64,000 nucleotides of DNA from Acidiphilium sp. (GTDB lineage: Bacteria; Pseudomonadota; Alphaproteobacteria; Acetobacterales; Acetobacteraceae), in assembly GCA_028688905.1 (NCBI GenBank), contig JAQTXH010000007.1, forward strand, positions 50,306-114,305, read 5' to 3'. Numbering within the stretch: position 1 is the first letter of the stretch; every line of letters starts with the position of its first letter. Position numbers and translations under genes: made by a program. Below, piece after piece: positions 47,557 to 56,267 of the stretch. The notes under the pieces were generated by a model. It made no database searches. It had not been told where the DNA came from and saw only the letters and a list, made by a program, of their open reading frames with translations.

Positions 47557-48870
47557 TCACCCGACCCGCCCAGCCGCCCGGTCGCCGCCGCTGCGGCCCC
47601 GGCTCGGGGCGGCATAGGAACGCTGCTGCGGCCGGCTCTGGCCAGCTTTCGGCGCAGCACCGCTGCGGTTCTGGCCACCGCTGCGCTGGTTCTGCGAGCG
47701 GTTCAGATGCGGCGGCGTTACCCCGCGCGCCGGCACCGCGCCGCCGGGGATCAACTGCTTGCCGATCAGGCGCTCGATATCGCGCAGATAGGTCAGCTCC
47801 GCCGGTTCGACGAACGATACCGCGATGCCATCGGCCCCGGCGCGCGCGGTGCGGCCGATCCGGTGGACATAGGATTCCGGAATATTCGGCAATTCGAAAT
47901 TCACCACATGCGAAATCCCGTCAACGTCGATGCCGCGCGCGGCAATATCGGTCGCGACCAGCACCTTGATCCGTCCCTGGCGGAACTGATCGAGCGCCCG
48001 TTCCCGCTGGCTCTGGCTTTTGTTGCCGTGAATCGCCGACGCCCCGACTCCAGCCCCTTCGAGATGGCGGCAGACCTTGTCGGCCCCGTGCTTGGTGCGG
48101 GTGAACACGATGGCGCGTTCGACCGCGACATCCTTCATCAAGGTGACCAGCGCGTCTTTTTTCTGCTCGCCGGTCAGCAGCATCACCCGCTGATCGATCC
48201 GGTCGATCGGCTTGGATTCGACACTCACCGCCACCTCGCGCGGGTTGCGCAGAAATTCCGAGGCCAGAGCGCGGATTGGCTTGGGCATGGTGGCGCTGAA
48301 CATCACCGCCTGGCGGGTTTTCGGCAACATCGCCATGATCCGGCGGATCGCCGGCATGAAGCCGAGGTCGAGCATCTGATCGGCTTCATCCAGCACGATC
48401 ATGTCGGTCGCATCGAGGCGGATCGCCCCGGTCGAAATATGGTCGAGCAGCCGGCCCGGCGTTGCGACCAGAATATCGACGCCCTGCATCATCTGGCGGG
48501 CCTGCGGGCCGGGTTTGGCACCGCCGATCACCACGGCGACACTCGGGCGGATGAACTTGCCATAGGTGCGGGCGGCCTCGGCGATCTGGCTCGCCAGTTC
48601 GCGGGTCGGTGCCAGGATGAGCGTGCGGCAGGCACGGTTGCCCGGTGCCGAGCGCTTTTCGACCAGCCGGTGCAAAATCGGCAGCACGAAGGCCGCCGTT
48701 TTGCCGGTACCGGTCTGGGCGACGCCGACCAGGTCGGCACCTTCGAGAATAATCGGGATCGCCTGCGCCTGGATCGGGGTTGGGGTTGTGTAGGATTCCG
48801 CCGTAACGGCGCGAACAACGGGCTCGGCGAGGCCGAGGTCGGTGAAAAGGGTCAAGGTCAATGCTTTCAT
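47557..48870 (-). CDS. DEAD-box RNA helicase (RhlE-like)
   Basis: A 437-residue helicase with the full motif set: Q motif TPTPIQAQAI, motif I AQTGTGKT, Ia PTRELASQI, II VLDEAD, III SAT in FSATMP, V ATDIAARGIDVDG, and VI HRIGRTARAG. The C-terminal 60 residues are basic and Arg/Gln/Ser rich, typical of RhlE-type RNA-binding tails. Start ATG 48870 is chosen over GTG 48876. The 232 bp upstream could be a leader. Confidence 0.93.
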   Translation of the reverse strand: MKALTLTLFTDLGLAEPVVRAVTAESYTTPTPIQAQAIPIILEGADLVGVAQTGTGKTAAFVLPILHRLVEKRSAPGNRACRTLILAPTRELASQIAEAARTYGKFIRPSVAVVIGGAKPGPQARQMMQGVDILVATPGRLLDHISTGAIRLDATDMIVLDEADQMLDLGFMPAIRRIMAMLPKTRQAVMFSATMPKPIRALASEFLRNPREVAVSVESKPIDRIDQRVMLLTGEQKKDALVTLMKDVAVERAIVFTRTKHGADKVCRHLEGAGVGASAIHGNKSQSQRERALDQFRQGRIKVLVATDIAARGIDVDGISHVVNFELPNIPESYVHRIGRTARAGADGIAVSFVEPAELTYLRDIERLIGKQLIPGGAVPARGVTPPHLNRSQNQRSGGQNRSGAAPKAGQSRPQQRSYAAPSRGRSGGDRAAGRVG

Positions 48871-49012
48871 GGCCACACGCCCAGGACGAGCGATGCGGCA
48901 GATTCGGTTTAAGGAAGCGTGCGTAGAACAGCTGCCCGGTGAAGCGCGCGAGGTCTGGTTTTACCTGCCGCCAACCTGGGATGGCGCGCATTTGTCGCGC
49001 TATCCATCCAGT

Positions 49013-49054
49013 GAACAGGGCCGGCGGCGATCGCCGCATCTACGAGCACTGTTC
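49013..49054. other. Nested inverted repeat in the region upstream of the helicase
   Basis: GAACAG (49013-49018) pairs with CTGTTC (49049-49054), enclosing a perfect 14-bp palindrome GCGGCGATCGCCGC (49024-49037). It lies in the 232-bp stretch between the lipoprotein stop and the helicase start. It could be the lipoprotein terminator or part of a helicase leader. Confidence 0.45.
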
Positions 49055-49102
49055 TGTTGCAGCGCACATACACCGGATGACGCGGTTGTGGCAAGCACTG
49101 GT

Positions 49103-49360
49103 TTAGTGCCGCCCGCCCCAGCCGTCATGGTCGCCACCCCAGCCACCGTAGCCGCCACCCCAGCCGCGGCCCCAACCACCCCAGTAGCCGCCGCCGATGA
49201 CCACGCTGCCGGTGACCACCGGCGCGGGGGCAACATAAGCCGGGTAGCCATACCCATACCCATAACCGTAACCACTCGGGTAATAGACGCAGCCCGACAA
49301 ACCAATCGCCGCCACACCGGCCGCAACCAGAACCAATCCCTTTCGAAGTATCGGTTTCAT
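49103..49360 (-). CDS. Small Gly/Tyr/Trp-rich lipoprotein
   Basis: An 85-residue predicted lipoprotein. The signal sequence ends LSGC at residues 21-24 (lipobox, lipidated Cys), followed by YYPSGYGYGYGYGYPAYVAP and a low-complexity tail of GGW and GGYGG repeats ending in HDGWGGRH. Related short glycine-rich lipoproteins are frequent in alphaproteobacteria and have no known function. Divergent from the FecR-domain gene. Confidence 0.78.
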   Translation of the reverse strand: MKPILRKGLVLVAAGVAAIGLSGCVYYPSGYGYGYGYGYPAYVAPAPVVTGSVVIGGGYWGGWGRGWGGGYGGWGGDHDGWGGRH

Positions 49361-49553
49361 AAAAACACCTCATTCATCACTAACTGCTATATAGGAACGC
49401 GCTTGTGGCAAGGATGCGGCGAATTGCCGCCAAAATTGTAACGTCCGGCAACGGTTTGCCTTCATCCTGCCGCGATCCGGTCCCTATTCGGCCGCACCGG
49501 CATACCTATCTACGATACCAATCAACCGTGCAGCCGACCTACGGAGATTTGTC

Positions 49554-51620
49554 ATGCGACCCAGCTTCCGCCTCGCCCTCGCCCTGACCACCGCACTCGG
49601 CACCATTCTACCGGCGATCCCCACCGCCCAGGCGCAGGATGCCAGCAGCGCGCCGCCCGAGCGGGTCGGCCAGATCGCGCTGGTTCAGGGTTCCGTCTCG
49701 TTCGACACCAATGGGGCCAGCCAGTGGACCGCGGCGGCCCTGAACTACCCGGTCACCAGCGGCGATGCGCTCTATACCCAACCGGACGCCGAAGCCGCCG
49801 TCGCGATCGACTGGAGCCGGATCACCCTCAACGATGCCACCGAATTGCAGATCACGAACATCGGGCCGCATACCGTCGATGCCGCCTTGTCGCAGGGCGA
49901 AGCCTACCTCGATCTGCGCTATCTCGCGCCGGGCGACAGCTACGCCATCACCACGCCGCGCGGTACCGTGAACATCACCCAGAACGGCCGGTACGACATT
50001 CTGGCCGGCGATCAGAACGCGCCCACCATGGTGACGGTGATCGACGGTGCGGCGCAGTTGCAGGGCCAGGACGTATCGCTCGACATCGCATCCGGCGAAA
50101 CCGCCACCCTACAAGGTGCTGACCCGGTAAACGCCTCGCTCGGGGCCGGGCAGCGCGACCCCTTCGTCGATCGCATGCTGGCGGTGCATTACACCGCCGC
50201 GCCCTCCTACGTACCGCCGGTGGTCAACCAGATGACCGGCGGCTACCAGCTTTCGCAATACGGCAACTGGTCGCAGACCTCGCAATACGGAGCGGTATGG
50301 TATCCTCGGGTATCGTCGGGCTGGGTGCCGTATCGCGACGGGCACTGGGCCTACGTGGCACCCTGGGGCTGGACCTGGGTCGATAACGATCCCTGGGGTT
50401 TCGCGCCGTTCCACTATGGCCGCTGGGTGCAATACGGCGGCCGCTGGGGCTGGGCACCGGCACCGGTCGCCTACGATGCGCCGGCCTATTACCAGCCGGT
50501 CTATGCTCCGGCGCTGGTGAGTTTTTTCGATGTCGGCGCGGGCGTGGCGATCGGCGTCGGGATCACCGCCGGGGCGCTGGCCGCCGGATCGATCGGCTGG
50601 GTGCCTCTGGCCCCGAACGAGCCGTATCTGCCGTGGTATCACTGCCCGCCGCATTACGTGCAGCAGGTGAATTACTACAACGTGCGCAACGTCAATCGCT
50701 TCACCGACATCCATAACACCACGATCATCAACAATTACGGGCCGCAACGGCTGATCAATCGGGGCGGTGCCACGGTTATTCCCGCGGCGGCAATGCGCCG
50801 GGGCGATCCGGTCGGGCGATTTGGCCGGCCCGCGCCGCAAGCCATGCTGGCCGACGCAAGGCCGGTGCCACCGGCAGGGTTCCGTGGCGCACCGAACCAT
50901 CCGGGCGGTGGCGCGGCACCGGGCCAGCATCCGCCACGCGAGTTCGGCCAGTTGCCGGGCGCGCCGGGAAACCTCGTGCATCGCATTGCCGCGCAGGCTC
51001 CCCGCCCGGCACCGTTCGCCGCGTCGCGCGGGCTGCCGGTAGCCCATTCGGGACCGGTTCGCGGGGCTGCCCTGCGGCCGCAAATCCACGTCATGCCGCG
51101 CAACCAGGCCCAGGCGCATAACCCGCTTCCCCCTCAACCAGGGGCGCATCAGCCGGGTGCGCACCCGATGCCAGCGACAATCGGCCGGCCGATGCAGCCG
51201 GGCGGCATGACACATCCCAACATGCCGCAACCCCCGCGCCCGCCACAGGAACCGGCTCATCCGCAAGCCCGTCCGCCGTTCCACCCCCCGCTGCACCCGC
51301 CATTGCACCCGCCGGCACCACCCACCCATCCGATGCCGCGGACGGACCAATTCCACCCCCCAGTGCCGCCTCATCCCGCCGCGCGGCCACAGCAATTCCA
51401 CCCCCCGATGCCGCAAGCCCGCCCCGCGCCGCGACCGGAACAGTTTCATCCCCAGCCCCCACCGCAGCAGCGGCCACGGGCCATGCCGCAACAGCGGCCG
51501 GAACCCATGCCGCAGCAGCGGCCCCAGGCAATGCCACAACAGTTCCATCCTGCCCCGCACCCCGAGGCGCGGCCGGCACCGCGTCCCGCGCCAGACCGTA
51601 AGGACGTGCAGCATCCCTAG
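49554..51620 (+). CDS. Exported FecR-domain protein with Pro/Gln-rich C-terminus
   Basis: A 688-residue protein with a signal peptide ending AQAQ. Residues 35-190 form a FecR-like domain (VGQIALVQGSVSF, VTSGDALYTQPDAEAAVAI, YAITTPRGTVNITQNG). A second domain rich in Trp and Tyr follows (WYPRVSSGWVPYRDGHW, PWGWTWVDNDPWGFAPFHYG), the DUF6600 type. The last 250 residues are low-complexity Pro, His, Gln and Met repeats such as MPQQRP. It has no sigma-factor neighbour. Probably a periplasmic or surface structural protein; the function is unknown. Confidence 0.78.
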   Translation: MRPSFRLALALTTALGTILPAIPTAQAQDASSAPPERVGQIALVQGSVSFDTNGASQWTAAALNYPVTSGDALYTQPDAEAAVAIDWSRITLNDATELQITNIGPHTVDAALSQGEAYLDLRYLAPGDSYAITTPRGTVNITQNGRYDILAGDQNAPTMVTVIDGAAQLQGQDVSLDIASGETATLQGADPVNASLGAGQRDPFVDRMLAVHYTAAPSYVPPVVNQMTGGYQLSQYGNWSQTSQYGAVWYPRVSSGWVPYRDGHWAYVAPWGWTWVDNDPWGFAPFHYGRWVQYGGRWGWAPAPVAYDAPAYYQPVYAPALVSFFDVGAGVAIGVGITAGALAAGSIGWVPLAPNEPYLPWYHCPPHYVQQVNYYNVRNVNRFTDIHNTTIINNYGPQRLINRGGATVIPAAAMRRGDPVGRFGRPAPQAMLADARPVPPAGFRGAPNHPGGGAAPGQHPPREFGQLPGAPGNLVHRIAAQAPRPAPFAASRGLPVAHSGPVRGAALRPQIHVMPRNQAQAHNPLPPQPGAHQPGAHPMPATIGRPMQPGGMTHPNMPQPPRPPQEPAHPQARPPFHPPLHPPLHPPAPPTHPMPRTDQFHPPVPPHPAARPQQFHPPMPQARPAPRPEQFHPQPPPQQRPRAMPQQRPEPMPQQRPQAMPQQFHPAPHPEARPAPRPAPDRKDVQHP

Positions 51621-51675
51621 CAGCCCGGCGGATTCGCTCTATCTGTGCCGCCCGGGTGCGTGGTAGCATTCATTC

Positions 51676-52257
51676 ATGGACATCCCTGCTGCCGCTCCGA
51701 TGATCGACCGGCTGGCGCGCCGCCGCCGCCGCCAGCGCTCGATCGAAAATTTATTGCTCCTGCCCCTCGCGTTGATCCTGGAGTTTCTCGACCGGGTCAT
51801 CTGGGATGGTGCCAAAGCCCTGCTCGACCTGATTTCGCGCTTGCCGGTGGTCGGGCAGTTGCGCCGCTTCCTGCAAACCTTGCCGCCCTTGATCGTGGTG
51901 TTTCTATTCCTGATCCCCGAGGCGATCGATCACCTCAGCGGTTTCTGGGCGACGGTGCTGCTGGTCAAGGGCAACTGGCTGGGGGCGACGATCGTCGCTG
52001 TGTTCATCAAGGGATTCGCGATCCTGCTGGGATTATGGATTTATCAGTCGTGCGAAGCGAGTTTGATGTCGGTGCGATGGTTCGCCGTCGTGCATGACAA
52101 GGTTATCGTGGCGCGCGACTGGGTGCTGGAGCGCACGCGGCCGATCCGCGAACGGCTATGGCTGGCCTCGCACACGGTCGAACGCCGGCGTTTCGCGCGC
52201 CGGCTTTCCGCGTGGCGGCTGCGCATCGCGCGGCTGACCGGGCAGGCCCGCCGGTGA
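51676..52257 (+). CDS. Membrane protein of unknown function
   Basis: A 193-residue protein with a basic N-terminus (RLARRRRRQR). Hydrophobic segments lie near residues 27-40, 70-86 (LIVVFLFLIPEAI) and 98-122 (ATIVAVFIKGFAILLGLWI). The C-terminal third is strongly basic (RRRFARRLSAWRLRIARL). It is 22 bp before the DNA glycosylase gene, so the two may be co-transcribed. No family was recognised. Confidence 0.7.
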   Translation: MDIPAAAPMIDRLARRRRRQRSIENLLLLPLALILEFLDRVIWDGAKALLDLISRLPVVGQLRRFLQTLPPLIVVFLFLIPEAIDHLSGFWATVLLVKGNWLGATIVAVFIKGFAILLGLWIYQSCEASLMSVRWFAVVHDKVIVARDWVLERTRPIRERLWLASHTVERRRFARRLSAWRLRIARLTGQARR

Positions 52258-52279
52258 GCGCACAACCACGGAGGCGCGC

Positions 52280-52924
52280 GTGACCCGGCTGGCGCGCGCG
52301 CATCTGACCCTGGCCGATCCGGTGCTCGGCATGCTGATCAGCGATGTCGGGGCTTGCGGCCTGAAGCCGGACCGCACGCGCGAACCCTACGCCGCGTTAA
52401 TCTCGGCGGTCGCGCACCAGCAGTTGCACGCCCGCGCCGCCGAGGCGATCATGGGGCGGCTGGCGATGCTGGCCGGCAGCCCGATCCCCGAACCGGCGGA
52501 ATTACTGTCACTGTCCGACACCGCCTTGCGCGGCTGTGGGTTTTCCGGTGCCAAAATCGCCGCCCTGCGCGACATCGCCGCCCGCACGCTCGATGGCACC
52601 GTTCCCACCAGGCGGGCGGCGGCGCGGCTGAGCGATGCGATGCTGATCGAACGCCTGTGCGCCCTGCGCGGCATCGGGCGCTGGACCGTCGAGATGCTGT
52701 TGATTTTCACCCTGGGCCGCCCCGATGTTTTTCCGGTCGACGATTTCGGGGTGCGGGAAGGTTACCGGCTGCTCCACGGCTTGACCGAACAGCCGAAGCC
52801 ACGCGCTTTCGCGGTGATCGGCGAAGCCTATGCGCCCTATCGCAGCTTCGCCGCCTGGTATCTGTGGCGGGCGGCGGACCGGGGCAAAAAGATCAAACCC
52901 CCGTCGTCGCTGGCCGCCGATTAA
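52280..52924 (+). CDS. DNA-3-methyladenine glycosylase II (HhH-GPD, AlkA-like)
   Basis: A 214-residue HhH-GPD glycosylase that removes alkylated bases. It has YAALISAVAHQQLHARAAEAI near the N-terminus, the helix-hairpin-helix LCALRGIGRWTVEMLL, and the catalytic Asp in VFPVDDFGVREGY. There is no iron-sulfur Cys cluster, consistent with AlkA rather than MutY/Nth. It lacks the N-terminal domain of E. coli AlkA. GTG start at 52280 with GGAGG upstream. Confidence 0.92.
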   Translation: MTRLARAHLTLADPVLGMLISDVGACGLKPDRTREPYAALISAVAHQQLHARAAEAIMGRLAMLAGSPIPEPAELLSLSDTALRGCGFSGAKIAALRDIAARTLDGTVPTRRAAARLSDAMLIERLCALRGIGRWTVEMLLIFTLGRPDVFPVDDFGVREGYRLLHGLTEQPKPRAFAVIGEAYAPYRSFAAWYLWRAADRGKKIKPPSSLAAD

Positions 52925-52946
52925 AACCATTTCATCGCAAAAATAG

Positions 52947-52986
52947 CGATAGAGTACGTTCGTTCCCAAACGATCATGCGCTATCG
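52947..52986 (+). repeat. Dispersed element, short hairpin copy C
   Basis: CGATAGAGTACGTTCGTTCC continues to CGATCATGCGCTATCG. Over 42 bases it matches the right end of copy A (1086-1127 region) with about ten differences, and its ends are inverted repeats. It looks like the two ends of the larger element joined without the middle. It is 23 bp after the glycosylase stop. Confidence 0.75.
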
Positions 52987-53197
52987 TCCTTGTCACCAAA
53001 AGTAACGCGCAGAGTCCCGGCGCGGGATAGACCGACATCGTGCGCGCTGCAAAATGCAGACTTGCACTTGCGATCATCCGATCAAGAGTGCATACTTTAT
53101 CTGTTTTATTTCGCACGGAAATCAAACGACCGCGTTTTGCGGTATCAGGCGCGAGTGCCGGTTTCCGGATTTTTCCAAATGTTCACGAGGTGTTTCT

Positions 53198-53836
53198 TTG
53201 TTTAATACGCCCAACGAGGCCGAAATATCCGACGACGAGACCGAAGCGCGGATTCGTCGTTCGCTCGGTCTTAGTGCCACCGTCGCCCCCCACAACAACA
53301 GTGGCAACCATTCCAATACCACGCATGGATCGGGCGGCTCCTCGCTCCCGCGCCGCCGCTTTGTCCGCGATGGCGAGGTGCCGGTGGTCGTTCTCCACCC
53401 GAAATCCGAAAGCGAAAATCGCCACGCCGCCGCCCTCGCAGACCTCACGCGGCAGCGCGACCTGGAACGCGCGGCGCGGTCGCGCGCCGAACACGCTCTA
53501 CAGGAGGCGCTTGGCACCATTCAAACGTTGCAAACCCGCCTCGCCCATGCCGATCTGGCCCGGACCGAGCGTGCCGCGCCGGTGTTCGTGAAACCCGCCA
53601 TTGCCGAACCTGCCATTGCCGAACCCGCCGTTACCGAGCCTGCCATTGCCGAACCCGCCGCCCCAAGCACCGCGCTGGTTGCCGATGCGCCACCCCCCCA
53701 CCGCCGCCGCCGCGCCAAGCCTGTCGCGACGGTCGCGACCGCCGAGGAGGCCGAACCGACGCCGATAAAATGGTGGCGCGACCCCCCGGAACCCGACGAC
53801 CGATCCGCTGGCAGAAAGCCAAACTCGCGCTTCTGA
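53198..53836 (+). CDS. SyrB-like protein
   Basis: About 212 residues. It contains RRRFVRDGEVPVVVLH, a long helix (LERAARSRAEHALQEALGTIQTLQTRLAHADLA), a linker of five EPAIA-type repeats, a basic RRRRAK patch, and the C-terminal PIKWWRDP. This order resembles the SyrB-like proteins of alphaproteobacteria, whose role is poorly defined and which often lie near mobile DNA. There is no ATG in the conserved part; TTG 53198 with GAGG upstream is the likely start. The 273 bp before it hold only the hairpin repeat. Confidence 0.6.
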   Translation: MFNTPNEAEISDDETEARIRRSLGLSATVAPHNNSGNHSNTTHGSGGSSLPRRRFVRDGEVPVVVLHPKSESENRHAAALADLTRQRDLERAARSRAEHALQEALGTIQTLQTRLAHADLARTERAAPVFVKPAIAEPAIAEPAVTEPAIAEPAAPSTALVADAPPPHRRRRAKPVATVATAEEAEPTPIKWWRDPPEPDDRSAGRKPNSRF

Positions 53837-53973
53837 CCTAGCCCCGCCCACGGCCTTTACCATTTTGCCGGCCTGCGACCGGCTTTTCGCGGTCCAAGCC
53901 TGCTTATCTCTGGAGCAATATTGCGCCAGCCCCCCAACGCTGAAACGAGCGCCGGAGGTAGCGCTGGCTGGTA

Positions 53974-54849
53974 TTATTGATGGCCGCGCAGCAACGTCAG
54001 AATGCCATCCAGCTGATCGAGTGATTCATAAGACAGGCTGACCGAACCGCCCTTGCCGTTGTAGCTGATCCGCACCCGCAGCCCGAGTCTTTCAATCAAT
54101 TCACGCTCCAGCATGCGCGTGGCCGAATCGATTTGCGGCGCGGCGGCCGGCACGCGCGGCTTCGGCGTCAACGCCGCCGCCACCATCGCCTCGGTCTGGC
54201 GCACCGTCAGCCGGTTCGCCATGATCGCCCGCGCTCCGGCTTGCGGGTCGGGGTGCTGCATCAGCGCGCGGGCATGGCCCGAGCTCAAATCGCCCGAGCG
54301 CAACGCCTTCTGCACCTCGGTCGGCAGGTTGAGCAGGCGCAGCATGTTGGTGATATGCGGACGGGATTTGGCAACCGCGGCGGCCAGATCCTCCTGGATC
54401 ATCCCGAACTCGTCGAGCAGGCGCTGGTAGCCTTCCGCCTCCTCGATCGGGTCGAGATCCTGACGCTGCAAATTCTCGACCAGCCCGGCCGCCATCGCAT
54501 CGGTGTCGGACAACTCGCGCACCAGCACCGGCACTTCATGCAACCCGGCCCGCTGCGCCGCCCGCCACCGCCGTTCGCCGGCGATAATCTGATACTGGCC
54601 GGATTTGCCGGGATAGGAGCGCACCAGCAACGGCTGCAACACCCCGCGCGACTTGAGCGAGGCGGCGAGTTCCTCCAGCGCCGCTTCGTCCATCGCCCGG
54701 CGCGGCTGAAACGGACCGGGATGCAGCGTCGCAATCGCCAGACTCCGCGCCCCCTCCATCGGACCCATCACCGCGCCCTCCGACGCGGCCCCCCCCATCA
54801 GTGCGACCAATCCCTTGCCGAGACGACGCGGCTGTTGCTTTACGCTCAT
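53974..54849 (-). CDS. parB: Chromosome partitioning protein ParB
   Basis: A 291-residue ParB/Spo0J. The N-terminal QPRRLGKGLVALMG contains the ParA-stimulating Arg region. The CTPase/ParB-N segment includes QYQIIAGERRWRAAQRAGLHEVPVLV (GERRxRA box), followed by the parS-binding helix-turn-helix IQEDLAAAVAKSRPHITNMLRLLNLP and a C-terminal dimerisation domain. ATG 54849 lies ten bases beyond the parA stop. Confidence 0.96.
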   Translation of the reverse strand: MSVKQQPRRLGKGLVALMGGAASEGAVMGPMEGARSLAIATLHPGPFQPRRAMDEAALEELAASLKSRGVLQPLLVRSYPGKSGQYQIIAGERRWRAAQRAGLHEVPVLVRELSDTDAMAAGLVENLQRQDLDPIEEAEGYQRLLDEFGMIQEDLAAAVAKSRPHITNMLRLLNLPTEVQKALRSGDLSSGHARALMQHPDPQAGARAIMANRLTVRQTEAMVAAALTPKPRVPAAAPQIDSATRMLERELIERLGLRVRISYNGKGGSVSLSYESLDQLDGILTLLRGHQ

Positions 54850-54859
54850 TTCAAAACCC

Positions 54860-55648
54860 TCATGCCCGGACCCCATGTTTCTGCCGGCGCAAAAACTCGA
54901 CCGCCAAATTCACATACGCCTGCGCCCCCGGCGACCGGAAATCGTACAGCAACACCGGCTTGCCATGGCTGGGCGATTCCGTCACCCGGATATTTCGGGG
55001 AATCGCGGTCTCGAACACATCCGCCTTGAAATACGCCCGCACATCATCCGCCACCGCCTGCCCCAGATTGTTCCGCCGGTCGAACATCGTCAGCACAACC
55101 CCTTCCAGGGCCAAACGCGGGTTGAGGGTGCGCCGCACCAGATTGATCGTCCGCATCAACTGACTGATCCCCTCCAGCGCAAAAAACTCGCATTGCAGCG
55201 GGATCAACACCGACGACGCCGCAACCAGAGCGTTCAATGTGAGCAGCCCAAGGCCGGGGGGGCAATCGATAAAAATATAACCGAATTGTCCGACCAACCC
55301 CGGCTCGGCCAAAGCCCGTTCGATCAGGTGTTCGCGCGCCTCGCTTTGGGAAAATTCGAGGTCCGCCCCGATCAAATCCTCGGTCGCCGGAATGATCAGC
55401 AGGCCGGGCACCTCGGTCGGCAACACCAGCGAGGCGGCCGGAGCCTCGCCGGTCAGCAATGCATAACTGCCCAACCCGCGCTCATCCGCACCAATCCCAA
55501 ACCCGGTGCTGGCGTTGCCCTGCGGGTCCAGATCGAGCAGCAACACCCGCTCGCCGGTCGCCGCCAAGGCGGTGGCCAGATTGATCGCGGTGGTGGTCTT
55601 GCCGACCCCCCCCTTCTGATTGGCAATCGCGATGATTTTAGCCTGCAC
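54860..55648 (-). CDS. parA: Chromosome partitioning ATPase ParA (Soj)
   Basis: About 262 residues, a Walker-type partition ATPase. IIAIANQKGGVGKTTTAINLA is the deviant Walker A, LLLDLDPQGNAS is A', and FIDCPPGLGLLTLNAL is Walker B. With ParB and parS it segregates the chromosome origin region. GTG 55648 is preferred; it overlaps the end of rsmG by 11 bases. Confidence 0.95.
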   Translation of the reverse strand: MQAKIIAIANQKGGVGKTTTAINLATALAATGERVLLLDLDPQGNASTGFGIGADERGLGSYALLTGEAPAASLVLPTEVPGLLIIPATEDLIGADLEFSQSEAREHLIERALAEPGLVGQFGYIFIDCPPGLGLLTLNALVAASSVLIPLQCEFFALEGISQLMRTINLVRRTLNPRLALEGVVLTMFDRRNNLGQAVADDVRAYFKADVFETAIPRNIRVTESPSHGKPVLLYDFRSPGAQAYVNLAVEFLRRQKHGVRA

Positions 55649-56267
55649 GGCGCAACCCACTGATCCGCAAAATCACCGCCTCCGCCTCGGTCTGGCTGGG
55701 GAAGCGCTCCACCACCACGGACCAGGCAATCTCCGCCGCCAGCACTTCGGCATCGGCGTTACGGCCCTTGAGGAACAGGCAAGTGCCGCCCGCAACCAGC
55801 AACGGTGCCGCGTAATCCAGCAACCCCGGCAAAGGCGCCAAGGCGCGGGCCATCACCAATTCGGCCGGCGCGACATCGACCTCCTCAATCCGCATCGGCA
55901 ACACCGTCGCCCGCAACCCCAGCGTCGCCACCATCGTCTGCAAAAACGCCGCCTTGCGCCGATCCGATTCGATCATGGTGACATGAAGGTCCGGCCGCTC
56001 GATCGCCACCACAATACCCGGCAACCCAGCACCCGACCCCAGATCGATCGCGCGGGTCACGCCGGGGGGAATCAGCGGCACGATCTGCAATGAATCCAGA
56101 ATATGCCGCCGCCAGATCACTTCATCGGTCGCATCCTTGCGGGCGATCAGGTTGATCGTCCCGGTCCATTTTTTGATCGATGCCGAATAGGTCCGAAGTG
56201 GTCCATTTGTTTCACGTGAAACAAGAGCACCAGAACGGACCTTTTTTTCGGGTTCCATAATACTCAT
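55638..56267 (-). CDS. rsmG: 16S rRNA (guanine-527-N7)-methyltransferase RsmG
   Basis: A 209-residue SAM-dependent methyltransferase (GidB). It has [24 protein letters not shown], the SAM loop [15 protein letters not shown], and [18 protein letters not shown]. It modifies G527 of 16S rRNA. A perfect parS site lies in its N-terminal coding sequence, encoding the LVSRETNG stretch. Its start overlaps the mnmG stop by four bases. Confidence 0.96.
   Translation of the reverse strand: MSIMEPEKKVRSGALVSRETNGPLRTYSASIKKWTGTINLIARKDATDEVIWRRHILDSLQIVPLIPPGVTRAIDLGSGAGLPGIVVAIERPDLHVTMIESDRRKAAFLQTMVATLGLRATVLPMRIEEVDVAPAELVMARALAPLPGLLDYAAPLLVAGGTCLFLKGRNADAEVLAAEIAWSVVVERFPSQTEAEAVILRISGLRRAG
56208..56223. 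other. parS: parS centromere site
   Basis: TGTTTCACGTGAAACA is an exact 16-bp match to the bacterial chromosomal parS palindrome. It lies within the 5' coding part of rsmG, about 560 bp upstream of parA. It is the ParB loading site for origin segregation. Confidence 0.97.

Noticed and set aside
49110..49240. GC-rich CCACCCCAGCC minisatellite
   Set aside because: It is the coding sequence for the Gly/Trp repeats of the lipoprotein at 49103-49360 and keeps that reading frame.
53905..53973. Palindrome GCAATATTGC and nearby GC-rich inverted repeats before parB as another dispersed element copy
   Set aside because: Only the 10-bp palindrome is shared; the flanks do not match the other copies.
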